The notes beneath the pieces are model-generated. The model worked only from the letters and a program-made list of their open reading frames with translations, searched no databases and was not told where the DNA came from. Shown piece by piece: positions 34,055 to 45,216 of a stretch of DNA of 64,000 nucleotides (its first letter is position 1; each line of letters opens with the position of its first letter). A program made the position numbers and the translations under genes. Origin of the DNA: Dipteronia dyeriana (Eukaryota > Streptophyta > Magnoliopsida > Sapindales > Sapindaceae); contig CM065296.1 in NCBI GenBank assembly GCA_032871835.1, forward strand, positions 56,883,288-56,947,287, written 5' to 3'.

Positions 34055-34983
34055 GGCTTGGTCATATCAATCTTGACCGGATAGACAGACTAGTAAAAAG
34101 CGGACCTTTAAGTGAGTTAAAGGTTGGCACCATACCTGTCTGCGAATCTTGTCTGGAAGGTAAAATGACTAAGAAACCTATTACTGGAAAAGAGCTTAGA
34201 GCTAAAGAACCACTATAACTTATACATACAGAAGTCTGTGGATCGATGAATGTTAAAACAAGGAGTGGTTATGAGTATTATGTCACCTTTATAGATGTCT
34301 ACTCAAGATACGGATACGTCTACCTGATGCAACGAAAGTAGGAAACATTTGAAAAGTTCAAAGAATTTCAAGCTGAAGTTGAGAATCAATTAGGAAGGAC
34401 TATCAAGTCACTACGATCGGATCGTGGAGGTGAGTACCTTGACCAAGAGTTTGAAGACTTCATGGTCGAGCATGGGATAGTTTCCCAACTCACAGCCCCC
34501 GGTACACCTCAGCAAAATGGTGTAGCTGAGACGAGAAATAGAACCCTAATGGAAATGGTGAGATCTATGATTAGTTTCTCATCATTACCAAATTCCTTCT
34601 GGGGATATGCGTTACAAACAGCGACATACATTTTTAATGTAGTGCCATCCAAATCTGTTCCTAAGACTCCCCTAGAGTTGTGGAATGGTCGTAAAGCTAG
34701 TTTACGACATTTTTGCATATGGGGGTGTCCAGCACACGTGCTGAAGAATAGAACTGGAAAGCTAGACTCCAAATCTGTTGCCTGCCAGTTTGTAGGATAC
34801 TCCAATGAGACCAGAGGTGGACACTTCAATAGTTCTGAAGATAACAAAGTATTTGTATCGATAAATGCAACGTTTCTTGAGGACAATTACATTAGTGACC
34901 ATAAACCTCGTTCAAAGATTGTATTAAATGAGTTGGAGCCTGGTGAGACTAGTGCTTCATCAACAAGAGTTATTGTTCCATAA
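34010..34983 (+). pseudogene. D1 pre-integrase and integrase, broken
   Basis: YLWHLRLGHINLDRIDRLV and CESCLEGKMTKKP form the zinc-binding pre-integrase part. The core has LIHTEVCGSM, where the first catalytic Asp is Glu, VYSRYGYVYLMQRK, then [13 protein letters not shown] (second Asp) and [15 protein letters not shown] (Glu kept). It continues through [19 protein letters not shown] and [15 protein letters not shown]. Stops occur at 34216, 34340 and 34981. The stretch 34462-34983 is open. Confidence 0.88.
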
Positions 34984-35960
34984 ACATCTGAGAGTCAGAT
35001 GGTTCCTGATCAGGATACACTACCACCTAGACGTAGTGAGAGGGTTGTGAGACAACCTGAACGTTATTTAGCTATAGGTGAGGGATAAGGTGTTGTCTCT
35101 GCTGATAGTGTTGATGATCCATTGACATTTAAGAATGCAATGGAAGATCCTGATAAAGAGGAATGGCTTAAAGCCATGAATCTCGAGATGGAGTCCATGT
35201 ACTCTAACTCAGTCTGGGATCTTGTAGACTTACCGGATGAGATAAAACCTATAGGGTGTAAGTGGATCTACAAGAGAAAGAGAGGAGTAGACGGGAAGGT
35301 AGAGACCTTCAAGGCAAGGCTAGTGGCCAAGGGTTATACCTAGAAAGAGGGGGTCGATTATGAAGAGACCTTCTCGCCAGTAGCCATGTTTAAGTCTATT
35401 AGGATTCTCTTATCCATTGCTGCTTATTTCGATTACGAAATTTGGTAAATGGACGTCAAGATTGCATTCTTGAATGGCAATCTTGATGAGAGCATCTATA
35501 TGATGCAACCAGAGGGATTCGTGACTCCAGATGAAAAGCAAAAGGTTTGCAAGCTGTAAAGGTCCATCTATGGGCTTAAGCAAGCATCTAGATCTTGGAA
35601 CATCAGGTTTGATGATGTGATCAAAACCTATGGCTTCAAGCAGAATGTCGATGAGCCTTGTGTCTACAAGCGCATCATTGATAGGAAAATAACTTTCTTG
35701 GTCCTATACGTAGATGATATCCTACTCTTTGGGAATGATGTGGGAGTATTGTCTGATGTAAAGGGCTGGCTGGCTAGCCAATTCCAAATGAAATATTTGG
35801 GAGAGGCGAGTTATGTTCTTAGGATCCAACTTATAAGGAATCGTAAGAACAAACTCATAGCACTGTCTTAGGCATCATATATTGACAAGATTATTGTACG
35901 ATTTTCGATGCAAAACTCCAAGAAAGGTAATTTACCTTCCAGGCATGGAGTTCACTTGTC
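34984..35960 (+). pseudogene. D1 reverse transcriptase, broken by several Gln-to-stop changes
   Basis: RT runs from EEWLKAMNLEMESMYSNSVW through GCKWIYKRKRGVDGKVETF, FSPVAMFKSIRILLS, MDVKIAFLNGNLDES, SIYGLKQASRSWNIRF and LYVDDILLFGNDVG (catalytic YVDD near 35710). Stops at 35341, 35446, 35557, 35869 and 35967 all stand where relatives have Gln (CAA or CAG). Apart from these the frame is well kept. Confidence 0.9.
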
Positions 35961-36000
35961 TAAGGAATAGTGTCCTAAGACACCTCAAGAAGTTGAGGAT

Positions 36001-36660
36001 ATGAGACGTGTACCTTATGCATCGGAAGTAGGTAGTCTCATGTATGCTATGTTATGCACTAGACCGGACATCTGCTATGCAGTGGGAGTAGTCAGTAAAT
36101 ACCAGTCCAGCCCAGGATTGGATCATTGGGTTACTATCAAGACAATTCTCATGTATCTTCGGAGAACGAGAGACTATATGCTAGTGTATTCTGGGCAGGC
36201 TTTGATTCCGTTAGGATACACGGATCAGACAGAGATTCTAGGAAATCCACGTCTGGATCAGTATTCACCCTGGGTGGTGGAGTCATTGTGTGGAGAAGTA
36301 TCAAGCAATCTTGCATTGCTGACTCCACCATGGAAGCCGAATATGTAGCCGCTTGTGAAGCTGCTAAAGAGGTTGTTTGGCTCCTTAAGTTCTTGAGTGA
36401 TCTGGAAGTTGTTCCAGACCGGGATAAGCCCATCACACTTTATTGTGATAACAGTGGTGTTGTGGCTAATTCCAAAGAACCAAGAAGCCACAAAAGAGGG
36501 AAGCATATAGAGAGAAAGTATCATCTCATTAGAGAGATAGTGTAGAGAGGAGATGTGATCGTCACCAAGATAGCCTCACAAGACAATCATACTGATCCAT
36601 TTACGTAGACCTTACCGACTAAAGTGTTTTCGGGTCACCTATATGGTCTAGGGTTACGAG
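36001..36660 (+). pseudogene. D1 RNase H, broken
   Basis: The start is RVPYASEVGSLMYAMLCTRP. A 1-base frame change near 36220-36240 moves the reading to 36126-36545 (STSGSVFTLGGGVIVWRSIK, STMEAEYVAACEAAKEVVW, ITLYCDNSGVVANSKEPRS, HKRGKHIERKYHLIREIV). Then a stop at 36543, a further frame piece, and a stop in the FTKTL motif. The catalytic Glu (MEAEY) and Asp (YCDNSG) are kept. Confidence 0.88.
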
Positions 36661-36680
36661 ACATGCCTCACATGCTTTAA

Positions 36681-36694
36681 TGCAAGTGGGAGAT
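36681..36694 (+). promoter_or_regulatory. Polypurine tract of D1
   Basis: GCAAGTGGGAGAT directly before TGTTGGGG of the 3' LTR. Confidence 0.9.
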
Positions 36695-38362
36695 TGTTGG
36701 GGTTTATGCCCTAAAGATGTAATTTGTAAATTGATTTATTAAATAAATAAAAGGAAAAGTTCAATACATTCTTGTTGTGTTGTTTATTAAATAACTTGTG
36801 CATAAATTTAACATCCAAGACTGTCGGATGTAATCTCGAACTGTGTATATGAGTGTCATATACGGATGGATAATAAAGAGTCCATAGATAGAAAATAAAG
36901 CTGGGTATTTTATTTGTGGTTCATCTATAGTTGTGGTCCATTCCGTAATGTTTCGGTGATTCTATCCTGAATCATTCATATGGAGATATGAGAATGGAGG
37001 CACCTTGTATAATGTGATCATATAGGACTGGGCCATGATCTATATGAATCTCTCACCAAGATCCATTTACCGATGAGATTCATATATATCAACTAATGAT
37101 GGCTATATAGGGATGATCTTAATCCTGAGTGTCTTATCGACTCCTTCAGGTTAAATCATGGTCTTTGATATACCATGGGTGATGTCAGATGCATTTCCTG
37201 ATCAATATACTCCGTATGTTGGGATTACGGTTTGGCTTGTGGCTGGGAAGGTTTGTACACAATAGTGGAATCCACTCATTCTTATGAGAAGTAGATGGTA
37301 GTTCCCTTAAGGGTTGATTCGGGGCTTGGACAATATGAGCATTCTCCTAATTCCGTAAGGAAATAGGATTTATTGTTCATTATAGAATCAACGGTGCTTA
37401 AAGGATACATGTAATTAGAGGGGTATAACGGACATTATGACCCAGCTCTATTATGAACTACTCTAGAGGATCACACCATGTGTAATAGCTATATCGATGG
37501 ACACCGAGTTGTATCGGTCTGTGTAAAAGCGTCTACAGTTGAGATAGTGCAGCTTCGGATTTTTAGTTGAATAACACTGGAGTTAATAATCAAGGAATAT
37601 TAATTAAAGAGTTTAATTAATGATTCCGAGGATTATTGGAGCTCAAAATACTTTGGGTCCATTAGGTCCCCTTGCTAGCCTGATTGATTTAGGTAACAAG
37701 GGTCACGGTTAATTAATTGGATTGTCCAATTAATTGTGTTACGAAAGTGACACATATATGTTTGGTAATTAATTGAATAATGAGATTATTTAATTAATGA
37801 AAGTTAATAGTTAAATTAATTAAATAATTAGATTATTTAATTATATTGATAATTATGAATTATGAATTATGAATTAACTATTAATTGGAGGGTGTTAGTT
37901 GATATATGGATTTAGATGAAGATAAAATAATAGGATTATTTTATTTTACTAAATCATTTATTTAAGTATTTGAATTTAAGTTTAAATTTAAAATACTAAT
38001 TATCACTTATAATATATTTGATATATTTAAAAAGGATATTTAAAAGATATATATCAACTAAAAATACAAGAGATTGCATTGGATGTAAATTGATGTATAC
38101 ATGAAACAACAGTCAAAAGAAGAATTTGCATAGGATGTAAATACTTAATTTTTATATATAGATATATATGCGTGCAAGATATAGAGATAACAAAAGCAAG
38201 CAAGAGGCATGCAATTGATATATATAACTAAAGCAAGCAGTGGCGTGTATCAAATAGATATAGATTTGTAAAATCGAGTGCGAGAAAGATATATATAAAT
38301 TGTGAGCAACAGATATATAGAGATATACTTTTGTGATATAAGAAAGCAAGCAGAGGTGTTGG

Positions 38363-38403
<41 letters not shown>

Positions 38404-38862
38404 TTGTGATCAGCAGTCCACAAACATATATATTGTGCAAAGATATTATATATATATATATATATAGACCGTGAAAAACGAAGCAAGATATATATATTGT
38501 TTCATGTTTTTTATGTTTTTTTTAAACACATAGAAAAAAGGTTTCTTTAAATCTCTCTACATCCTTCATTCAAGTTTCTGAGACCGTGACGCGCCCACAC
38601 GCAGTTACCAGTTCCGGGAGATAGCGAGGAAGATCGAGTGGTTCAGACAGGAGCATATCGAAAAGTGAAGGAGCCTCCAAACGTTGGTAAGATTTTCTTC
38701 TTCTGTTTTTGTTGATTACAATTTCCTGTATTTACATATTGTATGTATTGGTTTCGAAAAATAATTACGATCAAAAGTTCACTGGTCCCAGATACAGATA
38801 TGATCTGTATAAAAATTTTAAAACCTAGTTCCGCTGCGTTACCGGTGAACGGGGTTCCAATA
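36695..38862 (+). repeat. 3' LTR of D1
   Basis: It matches the 5' LTR with few substitutions. It lacks about 20 bases near 36870 (CAGTAAGAGACGTGCAATCT in the 5' LTR) and differs in the TA-rich part at 38290-38400. The last bases read CCAATA instead of CCAACA. Confidence 0.92.
38365..38398. repeat. (TA)n microsatellite in the D1 3' LTR
   Basis: Uninterrupted AT dinucleotides; shorter tract in the 5' LTR (31912-31935). Confidence 0.95.
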
Positions 38863-38867
38863 TTACA
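38863..38867. repeat. Target-site duplication TTACA of D1, right
   Basis: TTACA after the 3' LTR; identical to 30295-30299. Confidence 0.9.
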
Positions 38868-38875
38868 TGCATTGT

Positions 38876-39145
38876 GAGAAGGAAGTGTTGACAATAGATG
38901 TGATGCCTATAATGTGTTGAGCTAGTGGAAATCTCGACAAGAGGTAGGAGACCTCGGATTATTAAGTAAGAAAGTCTTAGTTAGAGTCGGGAGGACTCGG
39001 ATAGCTAAGCAAGTGGAAGTCTCGACAAGAGGTGGGAGACCTCAAAATGTTGAGCAAGGAAGTCTCGACAAGAGGTGGGAAACCTTGGAATGTTGAGCAA
39101 GGAAGTGTTGACAAGAGGTGTGAGGCATCAGAATGTTGAGCTAGG
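38876..39145. repeat. Tandem repeat of about 42 bp in B1
   Basis: Units of the type GAGCAAGGAAGTCTTGACAA followed by GAGGTG.GA..CCTCGGA.TGTT, about six copies, decayed. The same array is at 51489-51805 in B2. Confidence 0.8.
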
Positions 39146-39563
39146 TGGTGACATGTTCATTGGTAGGATAAGAGGGTAGTTTTTAGGTGAAGGGGTCACT
39201 TGAGAAATTGTACTTGTCTTATCTACTAGTGGATTATGTTTGCCAGTGGTTGTTAACCCATGGATGCTTCCTCTTCTGAGGTTTACCACGTAAATATCTT
39301 GTGTCAACTTTCTCTAACCCTATCTCTCTTATATTTGCATATGTTATTGGAATTTTATGGATAGAACATTTTATGTAAATTGACTTCCTTACTATAATAT
39401 TAATTGTATATGTGTTATAGATGTTTGTCTGTATCACACTTTACAAGTTTTATATATTGATTAATTGTCTTTAATTGATCTATATATATTGTGATACAAA
39501 AAATCTAGAGGGACAAACTTTTTATTGTTTCAAGGGAGTCAAAAAAGGTTTCTAACATATTCA

Positions 39564-39586
39564 CCCCCCCCCCCCCCCCCCCCCCC
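39564..39586. repeat. Poly-C tract, 23 bases
   Basis: A run of 23 C in the pyrimidine block near the end of B1. B2 has only seven to eight C at 52209-52215. Confidence 0.9.
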
Positions 39587-39627
39587 TCTGCGTTAGCCTT
39601 GAGCATTGAACCGTGTTTGTATTTTCA

Positions 39628-39632
39628 GTTAT
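39628..39632. repeat. Target-site duplication GTTAT of solo LTR B1, right
   Basis: GTTAT after ...TTTTCA; identical to 28472-28476. Confidence 0.85.
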
Positions 39633-39810
39633 GTTAACACTAGTCCAACTAGTAGGATGTACGAACTCCCAAAGAAGGCATGACATTTATGGGTATTGGA
39701 TCACCTTTGAATTTTACAATTGAATTATTTTATTTAATTAAGGATAAATATTCGAAATTGCTTTATCAAGATTTTTTACTTATATATAATTTTTGTTTTA
39801 TTCAGAAATC
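39633..39810 (+). other. Short leader of A2
   Basis: AT-rich, ending TTTTATTCAG a few bases before the gag ATG at 39811. That resembles a 3' splice site, like the one in the D1 leader. Confidence 0.4.
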
Positions 39811-40600
39811 ATGACCCCATCCCTAATCAACATCCTAAAAGATAATACTTTAACTGGTGATAATTATGTCATATGGAAAAGGAAAATCAGGTTGTTGTTG
39901 CAAGCTGAAAAACATAAGTTTGTTCTGTGTATTCCTAAACCGCGCTCCTACTAATGAATCTACTGAGGTGCAAAAAGATGAGAATCATCAGTGGAAGACT
40001 TTAGATGAGATGGCTAAACGTTACATTATGGCCACAATCTCCGTAGTGTTGCAAAAGCAAAATGAAGGAATGGAGACTGGTGGTGATATAATGATGTCTC
40101 AGGATGAGATGTTTGTTATGATGTTCAGGACGACTAAGTGAGTGGTAGTGACTGTTTTCATGAATCTTTGGATGAAAGACAGGCTGTGCAAGATCATATG
40201 ATGAAGTTATAACACATCTCAACATTGCTGAACTCAATGTGTTGAGATAGATAGTGAGACAAAAATTGACATGATTGCCAACTCACTGTCAGATTCTTTT
40301 GATCAGTTCAAGTTGGATTACATTTTGAACAATAAGGAATACACCTTGCAGGCCTTGATACAAGATGTTCAAAGCGCTGAGAAAATATTTGTGAAAGGCA
40401 AGAGTCAAGAGATTCATACGGTTGGTAAAGTTGCTACTGTTAAGACCCGTAAGAAGGTCAAGAAACAATAGAAGAAAAAACAACTTAGGCCTACCAAGAA
40501 GAAGACCAAGAAAGTAACCAAGATCAAAGTGAAGTGTTTCCTTTGTGGTGAAAAAGGATATTGGAAAAGAAATTGCCCCAAAGTCTCGGAACAAGAAGGA
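39811..40600 (+). pseudogene. A2 gag, broken
   Basis: From the ATG it reads MTPSLINILKDNTLTGDNYV and WKRKIRLLLQAEKHKFVL, the UBN2-type start of copia gag, then a stop. Later pieces are DEMAKRYIMATISVVLQKQN, DSFDQFKLDYILNNKEYTL, DVQSAEKIFVKGKSQEIH and a lysine-rich tail. The zinc knuckle at about 40534-40575 is CFLCGEKGYWKRNC, with His replaced by Tyr. It is the fullest gag of the A family here. Confidence 0.8.
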
Positions 40601-41214
40601 TGAAGGTAATATTAATTATCTTGAAACATGTTTTCTGGCAGATTCTATAGATTCTTGGATAACAGACTTTGGAGCCACTAATCATTTTTGTTCTTTCTTA
40701 CAAGGGTTCAAGGAAAGGAACAGACTGAATGAGAATGAATTCAACTTGTGTTTAGGCAACTGAGCATTGGTTTATGTCAGTGCAGTGGAAGATATTAGAA
40801 TTAATTTAGATTATTGTAGGCATTTAGATTTAATAGACGTTTATTATATACCTTAATTCAAGAGAAATTTAATTTCAGCTTCTTGTTTAAATAAATTTGA
40901 ATATTTGGTTACTCTTAATAATGGTTTTATTTTTAGTAGGAATAACAAATTTGTTTACAAAGGTACATTGGAAAATGATTTATTCTATTTGTTTAGAAAT
41001 ATCTCCCACTTGTTAGACACGGAATCAACAGAACCTAATATAAAAGAGTAAAATTATCAAACGATGAAACCTACCTATGACATTTGTGCCTAGGTCATAT
41101 TAACCATGATAGGTTCAAAAGATTGGTTAGTGATGGACCTTTAAGTGACTTAAAGGTTGATGATCCATCATCTTGTGAATCTTGTTTGGAAGGTAAGATG
41201 ACCAAAATATCTTC
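40545..41214 (+). pseudogene. A2 protease and pre-integrase region, broken
   Basis: The frame 40545-40763 includes the protease active-site region as SWITDFGATNHFC, where the usual Ser of DSGA is Phe. This segment is exactly what A1 and A3 lack. After it, RNRLNENEFNLCLGN continues to a stop at 40761. Pre-integrase pieces (LSNDETYL.HLCLGHINHDR) follow with stops at about 41050-41090. Confidence 0.78.
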
Positions 41215-42125
41215 ATGACCAAAGGCACAAGAGCCACTGAATGTTTAGGATTAATACACACTGATGTATATGGTCCTATGAGCATTCAAGATAGAGGTGG
41301 ATATGAGTACTTTATCACTTTCACGGATGATTACTCGAGATTTCGTTATGTGTATCTTATGAGACATAAGTCGGATACTTTTGACATGTTCAAAGCATTT
41401 AAAGCTGAATAGAAAATCAGCTTGAGAAACACAAAAAAGTCTTAAGGTTTGATCGTGGCTGAGAATATCTATCCGGTGAGTTTCTACAATACCTTATTGA
41501 TAATTGGATAATTTTTAGTTTTCTGCACCAAGTACACCTCAACAAAATGGGGTGGTAAAAAGGAGAAATAGAACTCTTTTGGACACGGTTAGGTATATGT
41601 AGAGTTATTCAATGCTTCCGAATTCTTTTTAGGGATATGCTTTACAAACTACTATGTACATTTTAAACGATGTACCATCTAAGTTGAATCCTCAAACAAC
41701 GCATGAGTTGTTGACTGGGCAAAAGCCTAGTTCACAACACTTATGGATATTTTGATGTCCTGAGCATGTGTTAAAATGAAAGACAGAAAAGATGGAGTCC
41801 CATTCAGAAATATGCATATTATTTCTATAGTCCTTCAGATCTTAAAGTATTTGTTTCGATAAATGCTAAATTTCTAGAAAAAGACTATATGAATAATTTT
41901 GTGCCTAAAAGCGTAATTGTCCTGAATGAGCTTTTAAGAGATACAATTCCACAAGAGGTTTCACAATCTTGCCCAATTATAAGTTCCACACCATCACAAG
42001 ATCAATAACCTACCTTTTCTGGCCGTAGTGGGAGGGTTAATAGACAACCTGAGAGATGCATCAGTCTAGGAGAATTAGTGGTGAATCTCTAGGACAACGA
42101 TGACCCCTACACGTACAGAGAAGCT
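41215..42125 (+). pseudogene. A2 integrase, broken
   Basis: CLGLIHTDVYGPMSI keeps the first Asp, then DDYSRFRYVYLMRHKSDTF to a stop at 41410. The second region reads RFDRG.EYLSGEF with a stop, and the third NGVVKRRNRTLLDTV, where the catalytic Glu is Lys. Later stops and a Gly to stop change (IF.CPEHVLK) follow near 41753. Confidence 0.82.
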
Positions 42126-43117
42126 ATGGAGGATGTTGATTGTCTCCATTGGAAAAAGGTAATTCAATCAGAAATTGAGCCTATATTCAAAAACAAAGTC
42201 TGGTCTCTTGTAGACTTCCTTAAAGGGATAAAACTTATAGGGTGCAAGTGGAAATACAAGAGGAAGAGAGGTATGGATGGAAATGTGGAAACCTTTAAAG
42301 CTAGATTTGTAGCTAAAGTTTACAAAAAGAAGGAAGGTATCGATTATGAGGAAACCTTTTCTTTAGTAGCCATGCTTAAATCCATTAGGATACTCTAATC
42401 TATTGTGGCATCTCTAGACCTAGAGATAAGGCAAATGGACGTCAATACAACTTTCCATAACGAAAGTCTTGAAGAAAGCATCTATATGATGCAACCAAAA
42501 GGATTCATTGAAAAAGGCCAAGAGGAAATGGTATGCAAGTTGTAAGGTTCTATATATGGACTGAAGCAAGTTGTAAGGTTCTATATATGGACTGAAGCAA
42601 GCATTCAGATCCTTAAACTTAAAGTTCAATCAAGCTGTGAAAGGTTTTGGATTTATTCAAAACCTTGACGAACCTTGTGTAGACAAAAAGATTAAGGGAA
42701 ACAAGTTGGTTTTCCTAGTTCTTTATGTTAATGATACACTATTCATCGAAAACTATGCAAGTGTATTGACATCGATAAAAGAATGGTTAGCAAAACAATT
42801 TGATATGAAGGACTTAGAATGAGCAAGTTATATTCTTAGTATCCAACTAACAAGCGATAGAAAGAATAAAATGATTGCTTTATCCCAAGCTTCATACATA
42901 GATAAAATCTTGTCTAGGTTCTCCATGCAAGATTAAATGAAAGGTATGTTACCTTTTAAACATGGAATCAAACTTTCTAATGGACAAGTACCTAAGAATG
43001 AGCATGAAGAGCAATTCATGAGTAGGGTTCTATATGCCTCAACAATTGGAAGTCTCATGTATGCAATGCTCTGCACTAGACAAGATATTTGTTTTGTTGT
43101 TGGCATACTTAGCAGGT
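42126..43117 (+). pseudogene. A2 reverse transcriptase, broken and truncated
   Basis: Reads KKVIQSEIEPIFKNKVWSL, GMDGNVETFKARFVAK, EETFSLVAMLKSIRIL, then QMDVNTTFHNESLEES. A 31-bp tandem duplication at 42539-42600 breaks the frame at IYGLKQ. The catalytic box is LYVNDTLFIENY: the first Asp of YVDD is Asn. The frame resumes at 42937-43117 (LYASTIGSLMYAMLCTRQDI) and stops where the D-family LTR begins. Confidence 0.85.
42539..42600 (+). repeat. 31-bp tandem duplication in A2 RT
   Basis: GTTGTAAGGTTCTATATATG plus GACTGAAGCAA occurs twice without any difference. The other family members have one copy. Confidence 0.9.
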
Positions 43118-45216
43118 TGTTGGAACCCCGTTCACCGGTCAAGCAACGGAAATCAATTTTAAGTTTTTTAGTAAAGATCGTAAACGATCTGGGACCAGTG
43201 AACTTTGGATCGTAATTTTTCGAAACTAATACATATAATATTAGTACACTAATAATAATAATATATATATATAAGGAAATTGAAATCAGTAAAAATCTGA
43301 AGAAGATATTAAATAAAACTTTACCAACATTTGGATGCTCCTTCAGTTCTTACTATGCTCTAGGTTTGTACCACTGATCTTCCTATCTATTCCCGGAACA
43401 GGTAACTGCATGTGGATACGTCACGTATTGAAGAACTTAAGAGAATATGGAGAAAAAAAATGAAGAAACCATTTCTTCTTAGAGAAAACAACTTAGAACA
43501 ATTATAATCGTTCAAAAAAAAATCTTATATTTTTTCTTTAATGTCCATAAACGCACTTTTCTTTATTTGATATCTCACGCTCACAATAAACTTGCACACA
43601 ATTGTCAGGCATAGATGCGTTTTCTTCTTCACTTTTTATTTGATACACTGTTTTTACACACTCGTGCACCACACCCTACTTAAAGAAGAATATTTTATTT
43701 CTTTAATATGGTTCAATGCACTTAACTATCACGCACCCTTTCTTGTTCTTAACAAAAAAAAAAAAAAAAAAAACTGATGCGTTACTTTTTAGTTTAATGT
43801 GTATTAATGTGTTCTCCGTTTTTGATATTGATATCATATACATTTTTAAAATAGTAATATATATCAAATATATATTTTATCTTTTGAAAAACAAATAATT
43901 TCTTTATTTGATTTTCAAATCTTTTAAAAATATCTCATATCTTTAAAAGATAATTAAATATTTGTTTTTAAATTTAAACATTTAAAATAATCATATTATC
44001 TTATTCTATATAAAATCAAATATCAACTAACACCCTCCATTTAGTGATTAATAACATAATTAAATAATCTTATTATTTATTATATTTAATCACCATTATT
44101 CATTGATTAAATAATCTTATTATTCAACTAATTCCCGAATAAATACGTGTCACTTTCATAACACAATTAATTAGACAATCCAATTAATTAATTGTGACTC
44201 TTGTTACCTAAATCGATCGGGCTAGCAAGGGGACCTAATGGACCCACAGTATTTTGAGCTCCAATAATCCTCAGAATTATTAATTAAACCCTTTAATTAA
44301 TATTCCTTGATTATTAACTTCAGTGTTATTCCACTAAAAACCCAAAGTTGCTCTCTCTCAACTGCAGACGCTTTTACACAGACCGATAGAACTCGGTGTC
44401 CATCGATCTAGCTATTACATATGGTGTGATCCTCCACAGTTGTTCATAATTAGAGTTGGGTCACAATGTCCGTTATACCCCTCTAATTACATATATCCTT
44501 TAAGTATCGTTGATTCTCTAATGGACAATAAATCCTATTTCCTCACGGAATTAGGAGAGCGCTCATATTGTCCAATCCCCGAATAAACCCTTAAGGGAAC
44601 TACCATCAGCTTCTCACAAGAAGGAGTAGATTCCACTATTGTGTGCAATCATTCCCAGCAATAAGCCAAACCGCAATCCCAACATATGGAGCATATTGAT
44701 AAGGAATTGCATCTGACCTCACCCATGGTATATCAAAGACCACGATCTAACCTGAAGGAGTCGATAATATACACAAGATTAAGATCACCCACAAATAGCC
44801 ATCATTAGTTGATATATACGGATCTCATCGGTAAACGGATCTTGGTGAGAGATTCAGATAGATCATGGCTCAGTCTTATATGATCATATTATACAAGGTG
44901 CCTCCATTCCCATATCTCATATGAGTGATTCAGAATTGAATCACTGTACATTACGAAAAGGACCGCAACTATAGATTAGCCGCAAATAAAGCACCCATCT
45001 TTATTTGATATCTATGGACTCTTTAAATTGCACGTCTCTTACTGTATCCATCTGTATATGACACTCATATACATAGTTCGAGATTACATCTGGCAATCTT
45101 GGATGTTAAATATATGCACTAGTCATAAACAACACATCAATAATGAATTGAACTTTTCTTTTATTTATTTCACAAATCCATTTACAAATTACATCTTTAG
45201 GCTATAAACCCTAACA
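43118..45216 (-). repeat. D-family LTR in minus orientation (D2 left)
   Basis: On the + strand it runs TGTTGGAACCCCGTTCACCG to ...AAACCCTAACA. Its complement matches the D1 LTRs. It shares variants with the right D2 LTR and not with D1 (for example GAACTATGTATAT, TAATGTACA before TGATTC, and ATACTGTGGG). It ends A2 at 43117. It contains an A18-20 run at about 43751. Confidence 0.9.

Larger units (their letters stand above)
30300..38862 (+). mobile_element. Ty1/copia element D1, structurally complete but gag-less
   Basis: LTRs at 30300-32423 and 36695-38862 with a tRNA-Met primer-binding site, a polypurine tract and a 5-bp target duplication. It is inserted in solo LTR B1. The interior lacks nearly all of gag and the protease and carries about ten stops in pol. 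The LTRs are almost identical over long stretches (30541-31380 against 36901-37760 differ at only a few bases), so the insertion is recent. Protein motifs are close to family A. Confidence 0.93.
38868..39627 (+). mobile_element. Solo LTR B1, right part
   Basis: Continues B1 from 30299. It contains the degenerate tandem block at 38876-39145 and the pyrimidine block with the poly-C tract. It ends TATTTTCA at 39627, as B2 does at 52256. Confidence 0.85.
39633..43117 (+). mobile_element. A-family copia element A2, interior only
   Basis: The internal region from leader to the start of RNase H, related throughout to A1 and A3. No own 5' LTR is present: B1 and the inverted LTR scrap lie just upstream. 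It may once have shared the LTR at 26028 with A1 as a tandem arrangement. It is cut at 43117 by the inverted D-family LTR. Many stops and frameshifts; it looks older than A3. Confidence 0.8.

Noticed and set aside
36149..36524. Minus-strand frames opposite D1 RNase H, with a like one at 46661-46927
   Set aside because: They recur because the sense RNase H is conserved. They are shadows.
43592..43898. Hydrophobic small frames in the inverted D LTR
   Set aside because: They come from AT-rich LTR sequence with an A run and are absent from the other D LTRs.
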